From: Acidobacteriaceae bacterium
GTDB taxonomy: Bacteria; Acidobacteriota; Terriglobia; Terriglobales; Acidobacteriaceae
Reading direction: 5' to 3'
Assembly (NCBI GenBank): GCA_025355385.1
Contig: JANXZS010000217.1
Location: forward strand, 1 to 64,000
DNA: 64,000 bases
The notes under the pieces are model-generated. The model saw nothing but the letters and a program-made list of their open reading frames with translations. It made no database searches and was not told the origin of the DNA. How positions within the stretch are numbered: position 1 is the first letter of the stretch; the number at the start of each line of letters is the position of its first letter. Positions 25,941-34,498 of this stretch are shown here, in pieces. The position numbers and the translations under genes were made by a program.

Positions 25941-26219
25941 CTAAGGGACTGTCTCCACTTTCAGTTCGGTGATGCGAAGTGTCTCTTCGTGCTTGAGATA
26001 TCCCTTACGGCGGAACCATTCGTCCATGGCAGTGTGCAGGCGCTCGATCGGCACCCGATATCCGGCCTCCAACAGTCCGTCTCCCACTGGCAACGTGTCG
26101 TCGAAGACGGCATCGTTGGTAAAGTTGCGCATCGCGAAGTTATCGATCCATTGGATGGGACAGGCGGAGAGATTGCCCGCGCGATCCACCCTCTCTACCC
26201 TTATCCGACGTGCAAACAT
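25941..26219 (-). CDS. Hypothetical protein immediately downstream of pckA
   Basis: A 92-aa soluble protein starting 8 bases after the pckA stop on the same strand, so it is probably co-transcribed. It contains IQWIDNFAMRNFTNDAVFDDTLPVGDGLL and a C-terminal helix-rich part (DEWFRRKGYLKHEETLRI). Composition looks coding, but I recognise no family, membrane segment or catalytic motif. A role linked to gluconeogenesis is only implied by position. Confidence 0.65.
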   Translation of the reverse strand: MFARRIRVERVDRAGNLSACPIQWIDNFAMRNFTNDAVFDDTLPVGDGLLEAGYRVPIERLHTAMDEWFRRKGYLKHEETLRITELKVETVP

Positions 26220-26227
26220 CCAGTCTC

Positions 26228-27814
26228 CTATTTGCCCGCACGCGGTCCAGCTGCGCGGATGTTGTCAGGGGCGTCGAACCGGGCAAAATTTTCCTCGAAC
26301 CTGGCAGCCAACATCGCCGCTTGGCGATCATAGGCGTTCTTATCGGTCCAGACATTCCGTGGATGCAGTAATTCCGGGGGAACATCCCGGCACGAAGTGG
26401 GGATACTGAGATTAAATGCGTTCTCTGTTACAAATTCCGATTGCGCGAGGCTGCCATCGAGCGCGGCATGCACCGTTGCCCGCGTGTTCTTCAAGCTCAT
26501 ACGCCTTCCCGTGCCAAACGCACCCCCACTCCAGCCCGTGTTCACCAGCCAGCACTGCACCTTGTGCTGGCGCAATCGCCTACCCAGCATCTCCGCGTAA
26601 ACCTTTGGTGCCAGAGGCAGAAAAGGAGATGCGAAGCACGCCGAGAAATCCGGCACTGGCTCTGAGCCCAGGCCCGCTTCGGTTCCGGCCAACTTTGCGG
26701 TATAGCCGGACAGGAAGTGATACATGGCCTGATCGGGTGTCAGCTTCGCAATAGGGGGCAGCACGCCAAACGCATCTGCTGTCAGGAAGAGCACGTTCTT
26801 GGGGTGCCCACCCACTCCGGGAATCACGGCATTTTGAATGAACTCCACTGGATAGGCCGCTCGCGTATTTTCGGTGTAGCGAATATCGAAGTAATCCGGA
26901 AGGCCGGTCGCAGGATCGAGCACGACGTTCTCCAGCACGGAGCCATAGCGGATGGCGTGAAAGATCTGGGGTTCTTTCTCTTCGGAGAGATCAACGCACT
27001 TGGCATAACAACCCCCCTCGAAGTTGAAGATGCCCGCCGGGCTCCAGCCGTGCTCATCATCGCCAATCAGCCGGCGCAGCGGATCAGCCGACAGCGTGGT
27101 TTTCCCTGTTCCGGAGAGTCCAAAGAAAAGTGCGATCTCCCCGTTGTCCCCGATATTTGCAGAGCAATGCATGGGGAAAACGTCGCGACCCGGCAACAGG
27201 TAATTCATCACGCCGAAGATTGACTTCTTTATCTCCCCGGCGTATTTCGTTCCCCCTATGAGAACGATTCTTCGCGTGAAGTCGGTTAGGATGAAGGCGC
27301 CGGAGCGGGTGCCGTCGCGTTCCGGCCCCCCCTCAAACTCCGGGGCGGAGATCACGGTAAACTCCGCGACGTGGGACGCCAGCTCACTCGCCGCAGGCCG
27401 AATGAATAGCTGCTGAGCAAAGAGCGCATGCCAGGCATACTCCCCAACCACGCGAATGGGCAGGCGATAGTCGGGGTCGGCGCCACAGTAAAGATCAAGC
27501 GCGTATAACTCGCGTTGGAGCAAGTGCTCCGTTACGCGATTCAGGAGGGCTTCAAACTTCGCTGTAGAAAATGGCTGATTGACCTTGCCCCAGTCCGCGC
27601 GACCCCGCGTCTCATCATCCTCGACCAGAAACTTGTCCCGCGGAGAGCGGCCGGTGCGATCGCCGGTCAGCGCAACCAGGGCACCGTTCGCCGCCAGGGA
27701 GGCGTTTCGCTGCGTCAGCGCGGCAGCGATCAATTGGGGTGTTGAAAGGTTGACGTGAAGCTGTGGTCCTGCTTCTAGATCGTCGAGATTCTTCATGGTG
27801 GTAACGATGCCCAT
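26228..27814 (-). CDS. pckA: Phosphoenolpyruvate carboxykinase (ATP)
   Basis: A gluconeogenic enzyme of 528 aa that converts oxaloacetate and ATP to phosphoenolpyruvate. The ATP-type signatures are present: GDRTGRSPRDKF near the N-terminus, the kinase-1a P-loop GLSGTGKTTLS, the metal-site HCSANIG and the kinase-2 region LIGDDEHGW. AAGGAG is well placed before ATG 27814. The length is normal. The 92-aa hypothetical gene is coupled downstream. Confidence 0.96.
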   Translation of the reverse strand: MGIVTTMKNLDDLEAGPQLHVNLSTPQLIAAALTQRNASLAANGALVALTGDRTGRSPRDKFLVEDDETRGRADWGKVNQPFSTAKFEALLNRVTEHLLQRELYALDLYCGADPDYRLPIRVVGEYAWHALFAQQLFIRPAASELASHVAEFTVISAPEFEGGPERDGTRSGAFILTDFTRRIVLIGGTKYAGEIKKSIFGVMNYLLPGRDVFPMHCSANIGDNGEIALFFGLSGTGKTTLSADPLRRLIGDDEHGWSPAGIFNFEGGCYAKCVDLSEEKEPQIFHAIRYGSVLENVVLDPATGLPDYFDIRYTENTRAAYPVEFIQNAVIPGVGGHPKNVLFLTADAFGVLPPIAKLTPDQAMYHFLSGYTAKLAGTEAGLGSEPVPDFSACFASPFLPLAPKVYAEMLGRRLRQHKVQCWLVNTGWSGGAFGTGRRMSLKNTRATVHAALDGSLAQSEFVTENAFNLSIPTSCRDVPPELLHPRNVWTDKNAYDRQAAMLAARFEENFARFDAPDNIRAAGPRAGK

Positions 27815-27935
27815 CGAGCCTGCTCCTTCCGCCGGGTACGCGGGGGAAGGAGCTCATTGTGCCATTCGGCCGAGACACTTGGCAATTTCACGGGGGCGGT
27901 GCGGTCCGTCGAGCCGTGTGGACGCTACCTGTCAG

Positions 27936-28313
27936 CTAGCCGATGACCGGAAGAGTGGGCAACCAGTGCGTTTGCCGCAACTCCCCCAGCACAGAGTCCA
28001 GGTGCTCCAGGACTTCCTCGACGCTCATGGTGTACATCTCGCGAGTGCTGTCGAAGCCTTGTTCGATGGCGCTCTTCAAGTAGTGTCCAGCGGTCTGCAC
28101 AGCCAGCCCGTCGGTGATCACCTTACCAGTTCGCGTCTTCTGTTCCACCCATGCGTGATTCGGCATCGCGATCCACATGGGTCTGCCGTTCACATCAAAG
28201 CGAATGTCCACGGCATCGGCATGGCGGGTAGCAATGGCTACTACGGTGCCCTTCCATGTGCAGTGAAGGTCTTCGCCGGTCCAACGATCGGTTACGTGGA
28301 AATCTTCATACAT
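27936..28313 (-). CDS. Hypothetical protein, 125 aa
   Basis: A soluble protein beginning MYEDFHVTDRWTGEDLHCTWKGTVVAIATR, apparently a beta-rich first half (RFDVNGRPMWIAMPNHAWVEQKTR) and a helical second half (VEEVLEHLDSVLGEL). Coding character is good. It lies between mutA-type and pckA genes on the same strand. No known domain is recognised and there is no signal or membrane segment. Confidence 0.7.
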   Translation of the reverse strand: MYEDFHVTDRWTGEDLHCTWKGTVVAIATRHADAVDIRFDVNGRPMWIAMPNHAWVEQKTRTGKVITDGLAVQTAGHYLKSAIEQGFDSTREMYTMSVEEVLEHLDSVLGELRQTHWLPTLPVIG

Positions 28314-28476
28314 AACAACTCTAGCCTAATGGTCCGTCCTCCCCCTCGCAAGCTGGAAGATTTGAAAGCAGCCACGTAAAGCCGGATATTCAAAGAGATA
28401 TAGCGATAGGAGTCCGCCGGGACTGACTCCCGATTGAGCCTGACTCCGCAGTGCCGTGCGATTTCCGGTCTCGAGT

Positions 28477-30090
28477 TCAAACCACTACCGATTCCCGATA
28501 CTCCCCAAAAACGCTGCGCAGCGCGTTAGCCACCTCACCAACCGTGGCATAGCTCTCGACCGCGTCGAGAATGGACGGCATCAGGTTCGCGCCGGAGCGA
28601 GCCCCTGCCACGACCACCGCCAGTGCCGCGGCATGGCGGCCAACGTCTCGCCGGGTGCGCAGGGCGCGAACCCGCTCCACCTGCTTGCGCTCGAGATCTT
28701 CATCGATGCGCTGGGTGGGAATCGCCACCTCATTATCCATCGTGAACCGATTGACCCCCACCACCACCGCCTCGCCCTTATCGACGCTGCGCTGATACTG
28801 GTAGGCTGCCTCCTGGATTTCGTGTTGTACCCAGCCTCGCTCAATCGCTCGCAGCATTCCACCCATGGCCGCAATCTGGTCAAGGTAGGCACGCACCTTC
28901 TGCTCCATTTCATGGGTCAGCGATTCGACAAAGTAGGACCCTGCGATGGGATCCACGGTCTGCGCCACGCCCGACTCTGAGGCCAGAATCTGTTGCGTGC
29001 GCAGCCCAATGCGTGCCGCCTCCTCGGTGGGCAGCGCCAAGGCCTCGTCATAGCCATTCGTGTGCAACGATTGCGTGCCGCCCAGCACCGCGCTCAGGGC
29101 CTGGATCGCGGTGCGGACGATGTTGTTCTCGGGCTGCTGCGCCGTCAGAGTCGACCCGGCCGTCTGCGTATGAAACCGCAGCATCCACGAGCGTGGATTC
29201 TTCGCGCCGAAGTGGTCGCGCATCAGATACGCCCATACCCGTCGAGCGCAACGGAACTTGGCGATCTCCTCAAAAAAATCATTGTGGGCGTTGAAGAAGA
29301 AGCTCAGCCTGGGGGCAAAGTCATCCACACCCAGACCCGCGTCAATCGCGGCCTGCACGTACCTCATCCCATTCGCCAGCGTGAAGGCAACCTCCTGCGC
29401 TGCGGTCGACCCCGCCTCGCGCATGTGGTAACCGGAGATGGAGATAGTATTCCACTCAGGCAGATGCTCATTTGCCCAGGCAAACATATCCGTCACCAGG
29501 CGCATGCCGTTGCGGATCGGAAAGATGTACGTCCCCCGCGCGATGTACTCCTTCAAAATATCGTTCTGGACGGTCCCCGAAAGCTTGCGTGTGTCCGCGC
29601 CCGAGCGCCGCGCCGTTGCCACGTAAAGCGCCAACAAAATCGACGCAGTGGAATTGATCGTCATGGAGGTCGATATGCAATCAAGGGGAATTCCCGCGAA
29701 GAGCCGCTCCATGTCTTCGAGCGAATCGATCGCCACCCCGACCTTGCCCACCTCCCCTATCGCCATCGGGTCGTCGGAGTCGTAGCCGATCTGCGTTGGC
29801 AGATCAAAGGCTACAGACAGGCCCGCGGTTCCATTGGCCAGCAGAAATTTGTAACGGGCATTGCTCTCGTCCGCGTCGCCCATGCCGGCGTATTGCCGCA
29901 TCGTCCATAGCCTTCCGCGATACATGGTCGGCTGGATGCCCCGCGTAAAAGGAAATTCCCCGGGAAAGCCCAGATCCCGCGTGGCATCGAAGCCCACCGC
30001 CGCGAGGTCTTGCTGGGTGAATACCGGCTTTTCGCCCGAGCCACTTGTGGCGGCTCCGCTCAGTGCCTTTTCTTCGGGATGATTTGCCAT
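28477..30090 (-). CDS. Methylmalonyl-CoA mutase, large (catalytic barrel) subunit
   Basis: A 537-aa protein covering only the substrate-binding TIM barrel of the coenzyme-B12 mutase family; the B12-binding domain (DxHxxG) is absent, as in split mutases whose small subunit is encoded elsewhere. Visible family segments are [43 protein letters not shown] and [15 protein letters not shown]. It isomerises (R)-methylmalonyl-CoA to succinyl-CoA, or acts on a related acyl-CoA such as isobutyryl- or ethylmalonyl-CoA. Neither the small subunit nor MeaB/ArgK is in the window. Confidence 0.92.
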   Translation of the reverse strand: MANHPEEKALSGAATSGSGEKPVFTQQDLAAVGFDATRDLGFPGEFPFTRGIQPTMYRGRLWTMRQYAGMGDADESNARYKFLLANGTAGLSVAFDLPTQIGYDSDDPMAIGEVGKVGVAIDSLEDMERLFAGIPLDCISTSMTINSTASILLALYVATARRSGADTRKLSGTVQNDILKEYIARGTYIFPIRNGMRLVTDMFAWANEHLPEWNTISISGYHMREAGSTAAQEVAFTLANGMRYVQAAIDAGLGVDDFAPRLSFFFNAHNDFFEEIAKFRCARRVWAYLMRDHFGAKNPRSWMLRFHTQTAGSTLTAQQPENNIVRTAIQALSAVLGGTQSLHTNGYDEALALPTEEAARIGLRTQQILASESGVAQTVDPIAGSYFVESLTHEMEQKVRAYLDQIAAMGGMLRAIERGWVQHEIQEAAYQYQRSVDKGEAVVVGVNRFTMDNEVAIPTQRIDEDLERKQVERVRALRTRRDVGRHAAALAVVVAGARSGANLMPSILDAVESYATVGEVANALRSVFGEYRESVVV

Positions 30091-30359
30091 CGCACCGTCC
30101 GATCAAGGTTGTAGCAGAAGAGCATGGACTGCGCCATGTCTTCCAAGCTAAGCCGCTAAGCCAACCTTTGCTGGTACAAGGCGACTTGAACGGGCTGACC
30201 CTTTCCCTGGCTGATCAGAAAACTCAGGTGCAGTGAAGATCCAAGATTCTGTAGCGAGCTAGCGAAAACGGTCCGCGGTGCTACTGCTGCACCCACGGCG
30301 CGACGCTGCTCACTTATTCGCTAGGAATTACAGCCAAGGATTTGACGATCGGTTCAAGG

Positions 30360-30923
30360 TCAACGGTGGTTCTTCTTCTTTTTTCTGCGGGCAATATAGA
30401 ACGAACTCAACGCGAAATACCCGAAGACCAACGTCAGAACGATGTCCAGTACAAACTGCTGGTGATTGGGACCAGCTTTGTACTCCGCATGATATTTAAA
30501 AATTCCCTGGGTAAAATAAAATGCGAACAACCCAAAAAAGGCACCCGTGACTTCCGACCATAGGACGCTGGAAACGTGAGCAAAAGGTCCCCACATCGCC
30601 TTTCCAAATCGTCTCGCGCCTTCTCCCACTCCGCGTGCTTTAGCCGCAACCACCGGAGCTTGCTTGCGCACGTTGCGCGTGGCGGTCTCGGTGGTGTGTC
30701 GTACCGTCTCGGCAGCTTGCCGCGATGCCGCCTGCACGTGCATTCCCTGGGGGGCCGCCGCTGCCTGTGCTTGCACCGTGGGTGCCACAGCCCCGACAGC
30801 CTGGTCCTTTTCAGCGGTCTCCTGCGCCGATTTTTGGGAATGCGCATCCACGTGCTCTTTGACGACGCGAGACGCAACCCTCAGGCCAATACCAAGCTTT
30901 CGCCCAAATGAGTTCGGTTCCAC
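30360..30923 (-). CDS. Hypothetical membrane protein, 187 aa
   Basis: The N-terminal ~110 residues are soluble, Ala/Gln-rich and probably extended or coiled (GMHVQAASRQAAETVRHTTET). The C-terminal part has two predicted membrane helices (about 125-145, TGAFFGLFAFYFTQGIF, and 160-178, VLDIVLTLVFGYFALSSFYI) and ends in a strongly basic RRKKKKNHR. The function is unknown. The start at 30923 is the first ATG. It stands alone between the mutase and glgC regions. Confidence 0.75.
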   Translation of the reverse strand: MEPNSFGRKLGIGLRVASRVVKEHVDAHSQKSAQETAEKDQAVGAVAPTVQAQAAAAPQGMHVQAASRQAAETVRHTTETATRNVRKQAPVVAAKARGVGEGARRFGKAMWGPFAHVSSVLWSEVTGAFFGLFAFYFTQGIFKYHAEYKAGPNHQQFVLDIVLTLVFGYFALSSFYIARRKKKKNHR

Positions 30924-31080
30924 AGGAAAAGTTTAGCAGCCATCGGGCTTTCAGATTGATCCGCTCCCCCCATGAGAAGTAAGGTAAGGGAATGCGAATG
31001 TGAATAGATCCGCTTGCCGCTGCATCCAACCGGGAACGTGATCCGAAGCATTTGCCACGGATACTGCATAAGACTTTAGG

Positions 31081-31371
31081 GTGACACAGGGGGCGACCTT
31101 GAACCAACGACTGCAAGGCCTGATTCAGCAATTGGGTGAAGCTATACACGAATCGGTCGCCGAATCCCCGCAGATCGCGGGCGTGGTACAGGACATACGC
31201 AAACAGGGATTCGACGTTCTGCTGATGCTCGAGGCCACCATAGGGCTCAATGAGGTGGAGGAACAGCCAGCCGGTGCACCCGGTACGGAGGGTGGTGAGC
31301 CCTTCTCCCCGCAGGATGTCAGCTTCCTGCGTTCGCTGCGTATTGCGCTTGAGGATGGAGCAGGAGAATAA
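31081..31371 (+). CDS. Small acidic hypothetical protein, 96 aa
   Basis: Starts at GTG 31081 with a weak upstream AGG. The first half is amphipathic helix (LNQRLQGLIQQLGEAIHESVAESPQIAGVVQDIRKQGFD), then a Gly/Pro/Glu linker (PAGAPGTEGGE), then a C-terminal helix with DVSFLRSLRIAL. The composition is convincingly coding. No family is recognised. It precedes glgC by 160 bases on the same strand. Confidence 0.68.
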   Translation: MTQGATLNQRLQGLIQQLGEAIHESVAESPQIAGVVQDIRKQGFDVLLMLEATIGLNEVEEQPAGAPGTEGGEPFSPQDVSFLRSLRIALEDGAGE

Positions 31372-31425
31372 GTCCAGATCTGATTCCAGTTAACCAGTTC
31401 ATGGCGTTGTGTTAGCATCACGGGT

Positions 31426-31476
31426 CAAACGCGGGCGCACTGCAAACGCGGGCGCACTTCAAATGCGTGCGTTACA
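31426..31476 (+). repeat. Three tandem 17-bp repeats upstream of glgC
   Basis: The unit CAAACGCGGGCGCACTG is repeated at 31443 with one change and a third time, degenerate, at 31460. The array ends 54 bases before the glgC start. It could be a set of operator sites or mRNA leader repeats. The register of 17 bp is not helical phasing. Confidence 0.7.
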
Positions 31477-31530
31477 ATCCACGGACCAGGGCAGCGCGGC
31501 CCGCTCAACGCGCGATGGGGCGCGAACACG

Positions 31531-32787
31531 ATGATGAAAGACACTCTCGGCGTATTGCTGGCTGGCGGAGCAGGAGAGAGACTCTTTCCGCTCACAAGAG
31601 ATCGAGCAAAACCTGCTGTCCCCTTTGGCGGCACTTACCGCATCATCGATATCACGCTCTCCAACTGCATCAACTCTGAACTGCGGCGGGTCTACATCCT
31701 CACCCAGTACAAAGCGCTTTCGCTTAACCGGCACATTCGCGAAGGCTGGACCGGCATCGTCGCGCAGGACCTCGGCGAATTCATTGAGATTCTGCCACCC
31801 ATGCAGCGAGTAAGCGCGAACTGGTACATGGGCACGGCGGACGCCGTCTATCAGAATATCTACTCCATCGGCGCGGAGCAGCCCAAGTATGTGCTCATTC
31901 TCTCCGGCGACCACATCTACAAGATGAACTACGGCAAGATGCTGCAGCAGCATAAAGACTCGGGCGCCGACGTGACCCTGGCCACCCTGCAGATCGACCC
32001 GACTGAGGTTTCGCGCTTCGGAGTGGTAGAGGTGGCTCGCAATGGCGACGTTACCGGTTTCGACGAAAAACCCAAAGAGACAAGCGCCCGCTCGCCGTTT
32101 CATCCCGACAAGGTGGACGCCTCCATGGGCATCTACATCTTTAACACCGATGTTCTGCTTCCAGCGCTGATGAAGGACGCCGAAGACCCTGCGTCAAAGC
32201 ATGACTTCGGCCACAACATCCTGCCCGCGATCCTGGGCAAGTACAAGATGATGGCCTACAACTTTGTCGACGAAAACCGGCAAGATGCCCTTTACTGGCG
32301 CGACGTGGGGACGCTTGAGGCCTATTACGACGCCAACATGGATGTGGCCGCCATTTCGCCCATCTTCAATCTGTACGACAGCGCGTGGCCAATGCGTACC
32401 CGCCAGCGGCAGTATCCGCCGGCAAAATTTGTCTTCGGGGAACCGGGCCGTTCTGGCATGGCCATTAATTCCGTTATCTCGGCTGGCTGCGTTGTCTCCG
32501 GCGCCGTAGTGCGCAACAGCGTCCTCTCGCAGGATGTCCGTATAAACTCCTACGCCGAGATTGACTCCAGCATTATCTTCACCCACGTAAATATCGCACG
32601 CCATTGCCGCATCAAAAACGCCATCATCGACCGTGATGTGCATCTGCCCGAAGGCACCGTCATCGGCTATGACCAGAACGAGGACAAGCGGAACTATTTT
32701 GTCACCCCGTCCGGCCTGACAGTAGTCACGCGCGACTATTCCCTCTATGAAAACCCGGTAGCTCCGGATTTCATGCAGCAGGGCTAG
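31531..32787 (+). CDS. glgC: Glucose-1-phosphate adenylyltransferase
   Basis: ADP-glucose pyrophosphorylase, 418 aa, the committed step of glycogen synthesis. The N-terminal pyrophosphorylase motif is LLAGGAGERLFPLTRDRAKPAVPFGG. Further signatures are YMGTADAVYQN, the catalytic SGDHIYKMNYG and YWRDVGTLEAYY. The C-terminal part is a left-handed beta-helix typical of the allosteric domain. ATG 31531 and ATG 31534 are both possible starts; neither has a strong ribosome binding site. No other glg gene is adjacent. Confidence 0.96.
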   Translation: MMKDTLGVLLAGGAGERLFPLTRDRAKPAVPFGGTYRIIDITLSNCINSELRRVYILTQYKALSLNRHIREGWTGIVAQDLGEFIEILPPMQRVSANWYMGTADAVYQNIYSIGAEQPKYVLILSGDHIYKMNYGKMLQQHKDSGADVTLATLQIDPTEVSRFGVVEVARNGDVTGFDEKPKETSARSPFHPDKVDASMGIYIFNTDVLLPALMKDAEDPASKHDFGHNILPAILGKYKMMAYNFVDENRQDALYWRDVGTLEAYYDANMDVAAISPIFNLYDSAWPMRTRQRQYPPAKFVFGEPGRSGMAINSVISAGCVVSGAVVRNSVLSQDVRINSYAEIDSSIIFTHVNIARHCRIKNAIIDRDVHLPEGTVIGYDQNEDKRNYFVTPSGLTVVTRDYSLYENPVAPDFMQQG

Positions 32788-32887
32788 GAAGAGTCCACTC
32801 CGCTGGTTCATCCCTGGTAACCAGGAGAAGTTGGTAGGCGTGCCGGCGCCTACTACGAGTGCAGCCCCTGTTTGCTTTGACCGCAAG

Positions 32888-32921
32888 AAAAGATGCCCCC
32901 GTTTCCACGAGGGCATCTTTT
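32888..32921. terminator. Bidirectional terminator between glgC and the EXORDIUM-like gene
   Basis: AAAAGATGCCC and GGGCATCTTTT form a perfect 11-bp stem with a 12-base loop. A-rich and T-rich ends allow termination in both directions for the two convergent genes. Confidence 0.85.
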
Positions 32922-32974
32922 CGAAATCGCATTCGCTGCAGCCTCCCGCCACAGAGCAGGAGAAAATGCTTGCG

Positions 32975-33916
32975 CTATTGCCCGCCCAAACATCCGCTCT
33001 GCCCTGAACTATTGGGGTAGCCGGTGCCGGCGGTGTAAGCGTTGTTGGACCACTCGCCCTGGATTTTCCACTGGCTCCCGTTGCTGAAAGTGACCAGCGG
33101 GCCGCCGAAGGTCCATGCGCATTTATCGCCGTTCTCTGCGCCGGACGAGTCATACCAGGCACCGGGGCTAGCCGGATCGGTGATTGCTTCCGCAAGCTCG
33201 TGGCCGCTGACATTGGCGATCGCAGCCAGGCCCTGCGAGTGCAATCCGGAGGTGTCCTGCGGATCGCACCCGGTGTCCCCGTCAAGTTTGAAGAAGTACG
33301 CAAACTGAACCGGTACGCCGCTGCAGCTGCCGACGCTGTGATAGGCGCAATAGCCGGCGCTTCCACGCGGGGTATCGGTGTAGACGGCATAATAGCCATT
33401 CCCGGTGGGGTCTGGATTCGTGACGATTTTGCAGACCTCGGCGAGAATCGCGGAAGTGTTGGCGCCACTGGCGGACGCAGAAGTATCGATCACATGTCCA
33501 CCATAGTTGCTCATCGGTCCGACCTGGCCGTTGGTTCCAGTGTATTCAACGGACGTTTTGGCGTAGTTGGAGTTGCTGAAGCCCGGGTACCAAGAATCCA
33601 TCCCGCTGATCTTGTCTCCGGGAGAGCTGGCCCAGCTGGAGCCCCAGAAGATCGCCTCCGTATTAGAGGAGGGCATAATTTTTCCGCCGTGGTAGGTCAT
33701 CAGCGGGCTTTTGCTTCTGCGGGCTTGCTTGCTTGCTTCACGGAGTCGGGGTGATGGGTCAAATCCGCGCGCCCAGTGGATGCCCAGCATCGGAGGTCCA
33801 CTGACGCCGGAAAGATCTTGTACTGCGGAAGGTGCGGTCGCCGACGTCTGCGCCTGGGCCTGACCGAAAGCGAACACGGGCAAGCAAGCCAATGCTACGA
33901 GTAAAGACCTTTTCAT
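32975..33916 (-). CDS. Secreted EXORDIUM/PHI-1-like protein with an HELAE motif
   Basis: The long frame reaches 34237, but ATG 33916 is preferred. It has AAAGGAAA upstream and begins a clear signal peptide (MKRSLLVALACLPVFAFGQA), giving 313 aa. The mature protein contains PLMTYHGGKIMPSS, resembling the opening of plant phosphate-induced/EXORDIUM proteins (Pfam PHI-1). It continues with FWGSSW, GYCAYHSVGSC and ANVSGHELAEAITDP, and a Gly/Asn/Ser-rich C-terminus with NGSQWKIQGEWSN. Cys pairs (GYCAY/GSCSG; CDPQD; KCAWTF; GCLGG) suggest disulphides. H-E-x-x-E could bind metal, but peptidase activity is not demonstrated. It is extracellular; function unknown. Confidence 0.8.
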   Translation of the reverse strand: MKRSLLVALACLPVFAFGQAQAQTSATAPSAVQDLSGVSGPPMLGIHWARGFDPSPRLREASKQARRSKSPLMTYHGGKIMPSSNTEAIFWGSSWASSPGDKISGMDSWYPGFSNSNYAKTSVEYTGTNGQVGPMSNYGGHVIDTSASASGANTSAILAEVCKIVTNPDPTGNGYYAVYTDTPRGSAGYCAYHSVGSCSGVPVQFAYFFKLDGDTGCDPQDTSGLHSQGLAAIANVSGHELAEAITDPASPGAWYDSSGAENGDKCAWTFGGPLVTFSNGSQWKIQGEWSNNAYTAGTGYPNSSGQSGCLGGQ

Positions 33917-34498
33917 GTGAGGTTTCCTTTTGAAGCTTAGAGTCCGAGCAACCACGGTTTGCAAGAAATCGCGTGGGGTCATCAGAGAATCGGGCATGTT
34001 GATGGTCCTGTCAATGGCTTTTATTTGATGGTTCGCGAGATTCTGGATTTCTGGGGATGGACGCACGATGGAAGCAGATGGTCGGGGTAAAACCGGACAT
34101 CTCAATTTTGAACCGACGGCCTCGGTACGGCCCGACATGATCCGCGGAGGCCAAAAAACCGAGCCGGGAGGTTGACGAATTTTATCGTCTATCAGGCGTG
34201 GATACTTTTCTTTGCCCCTCCAGGCCACTGGATACAAGCAGATGCGATGAAGCGACGAGTGCCGTCTTTGGGGAAAAACTTTAAGGGTGCCTGTCGTTGA
34301 GTGTTTGTTGTATGCTCTGCGCTCAAAGAAGGACAGACGAGCGATTTCAGCGAATCGATGCCGGAAGACTATCCAAAGCTTGACCAGAGCCTGTTGACCA
34401 TGACAGGCCCACTATTGAGAAATAGCCGCAATCGGCTGCGGGATAGGCCTGTGCCTTGCGGCAGGTAGATCGAAACGCGTTCGCCAGGAGATAAATGT
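33917..34498. other. Divergent intergenic region upstream of korA
   Basis: About 580 bases between the secreted EXORDIUM-like gene and korA. The inner ~320 bases extend the EXORDIUM frame, but the encoded peptide is basic/Pro-rich and unlike a protein N-terminus. It holds a good minus-strand promoter candidate. No korA promoter could be assigned. Confidence 0.5.
33986..34014 (-). promoter_or_regulatory. Candidate sigma-70 promoter for the EXORDIUM-like gene
   Basis: On the minus strand a perfect TTGACA (34014-34009) is followed after 17 bases by GATTCT (33991-33986), a weak -10. Transcription would start near 33979 and leave a ~60-base leader before ATG 33916. This supports the inner start codon. 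Confidence 0.4.

Noticed and set aside
32194-33468. 424-codon minus-strand frame overlapping glgC and the EXORDIUM-like gene
   Set aside because: It is a shadow of two well-supported genes, lacks a ribosome binding site and crosses the bidirectional terminator at 32888-32921.
33917-34237. Long N-terminal extension of the EXORDIUM-like protein
   Set aside because: Signal peptide, ribosome binding site and a TTGACA promoter box all place the start at 33916.
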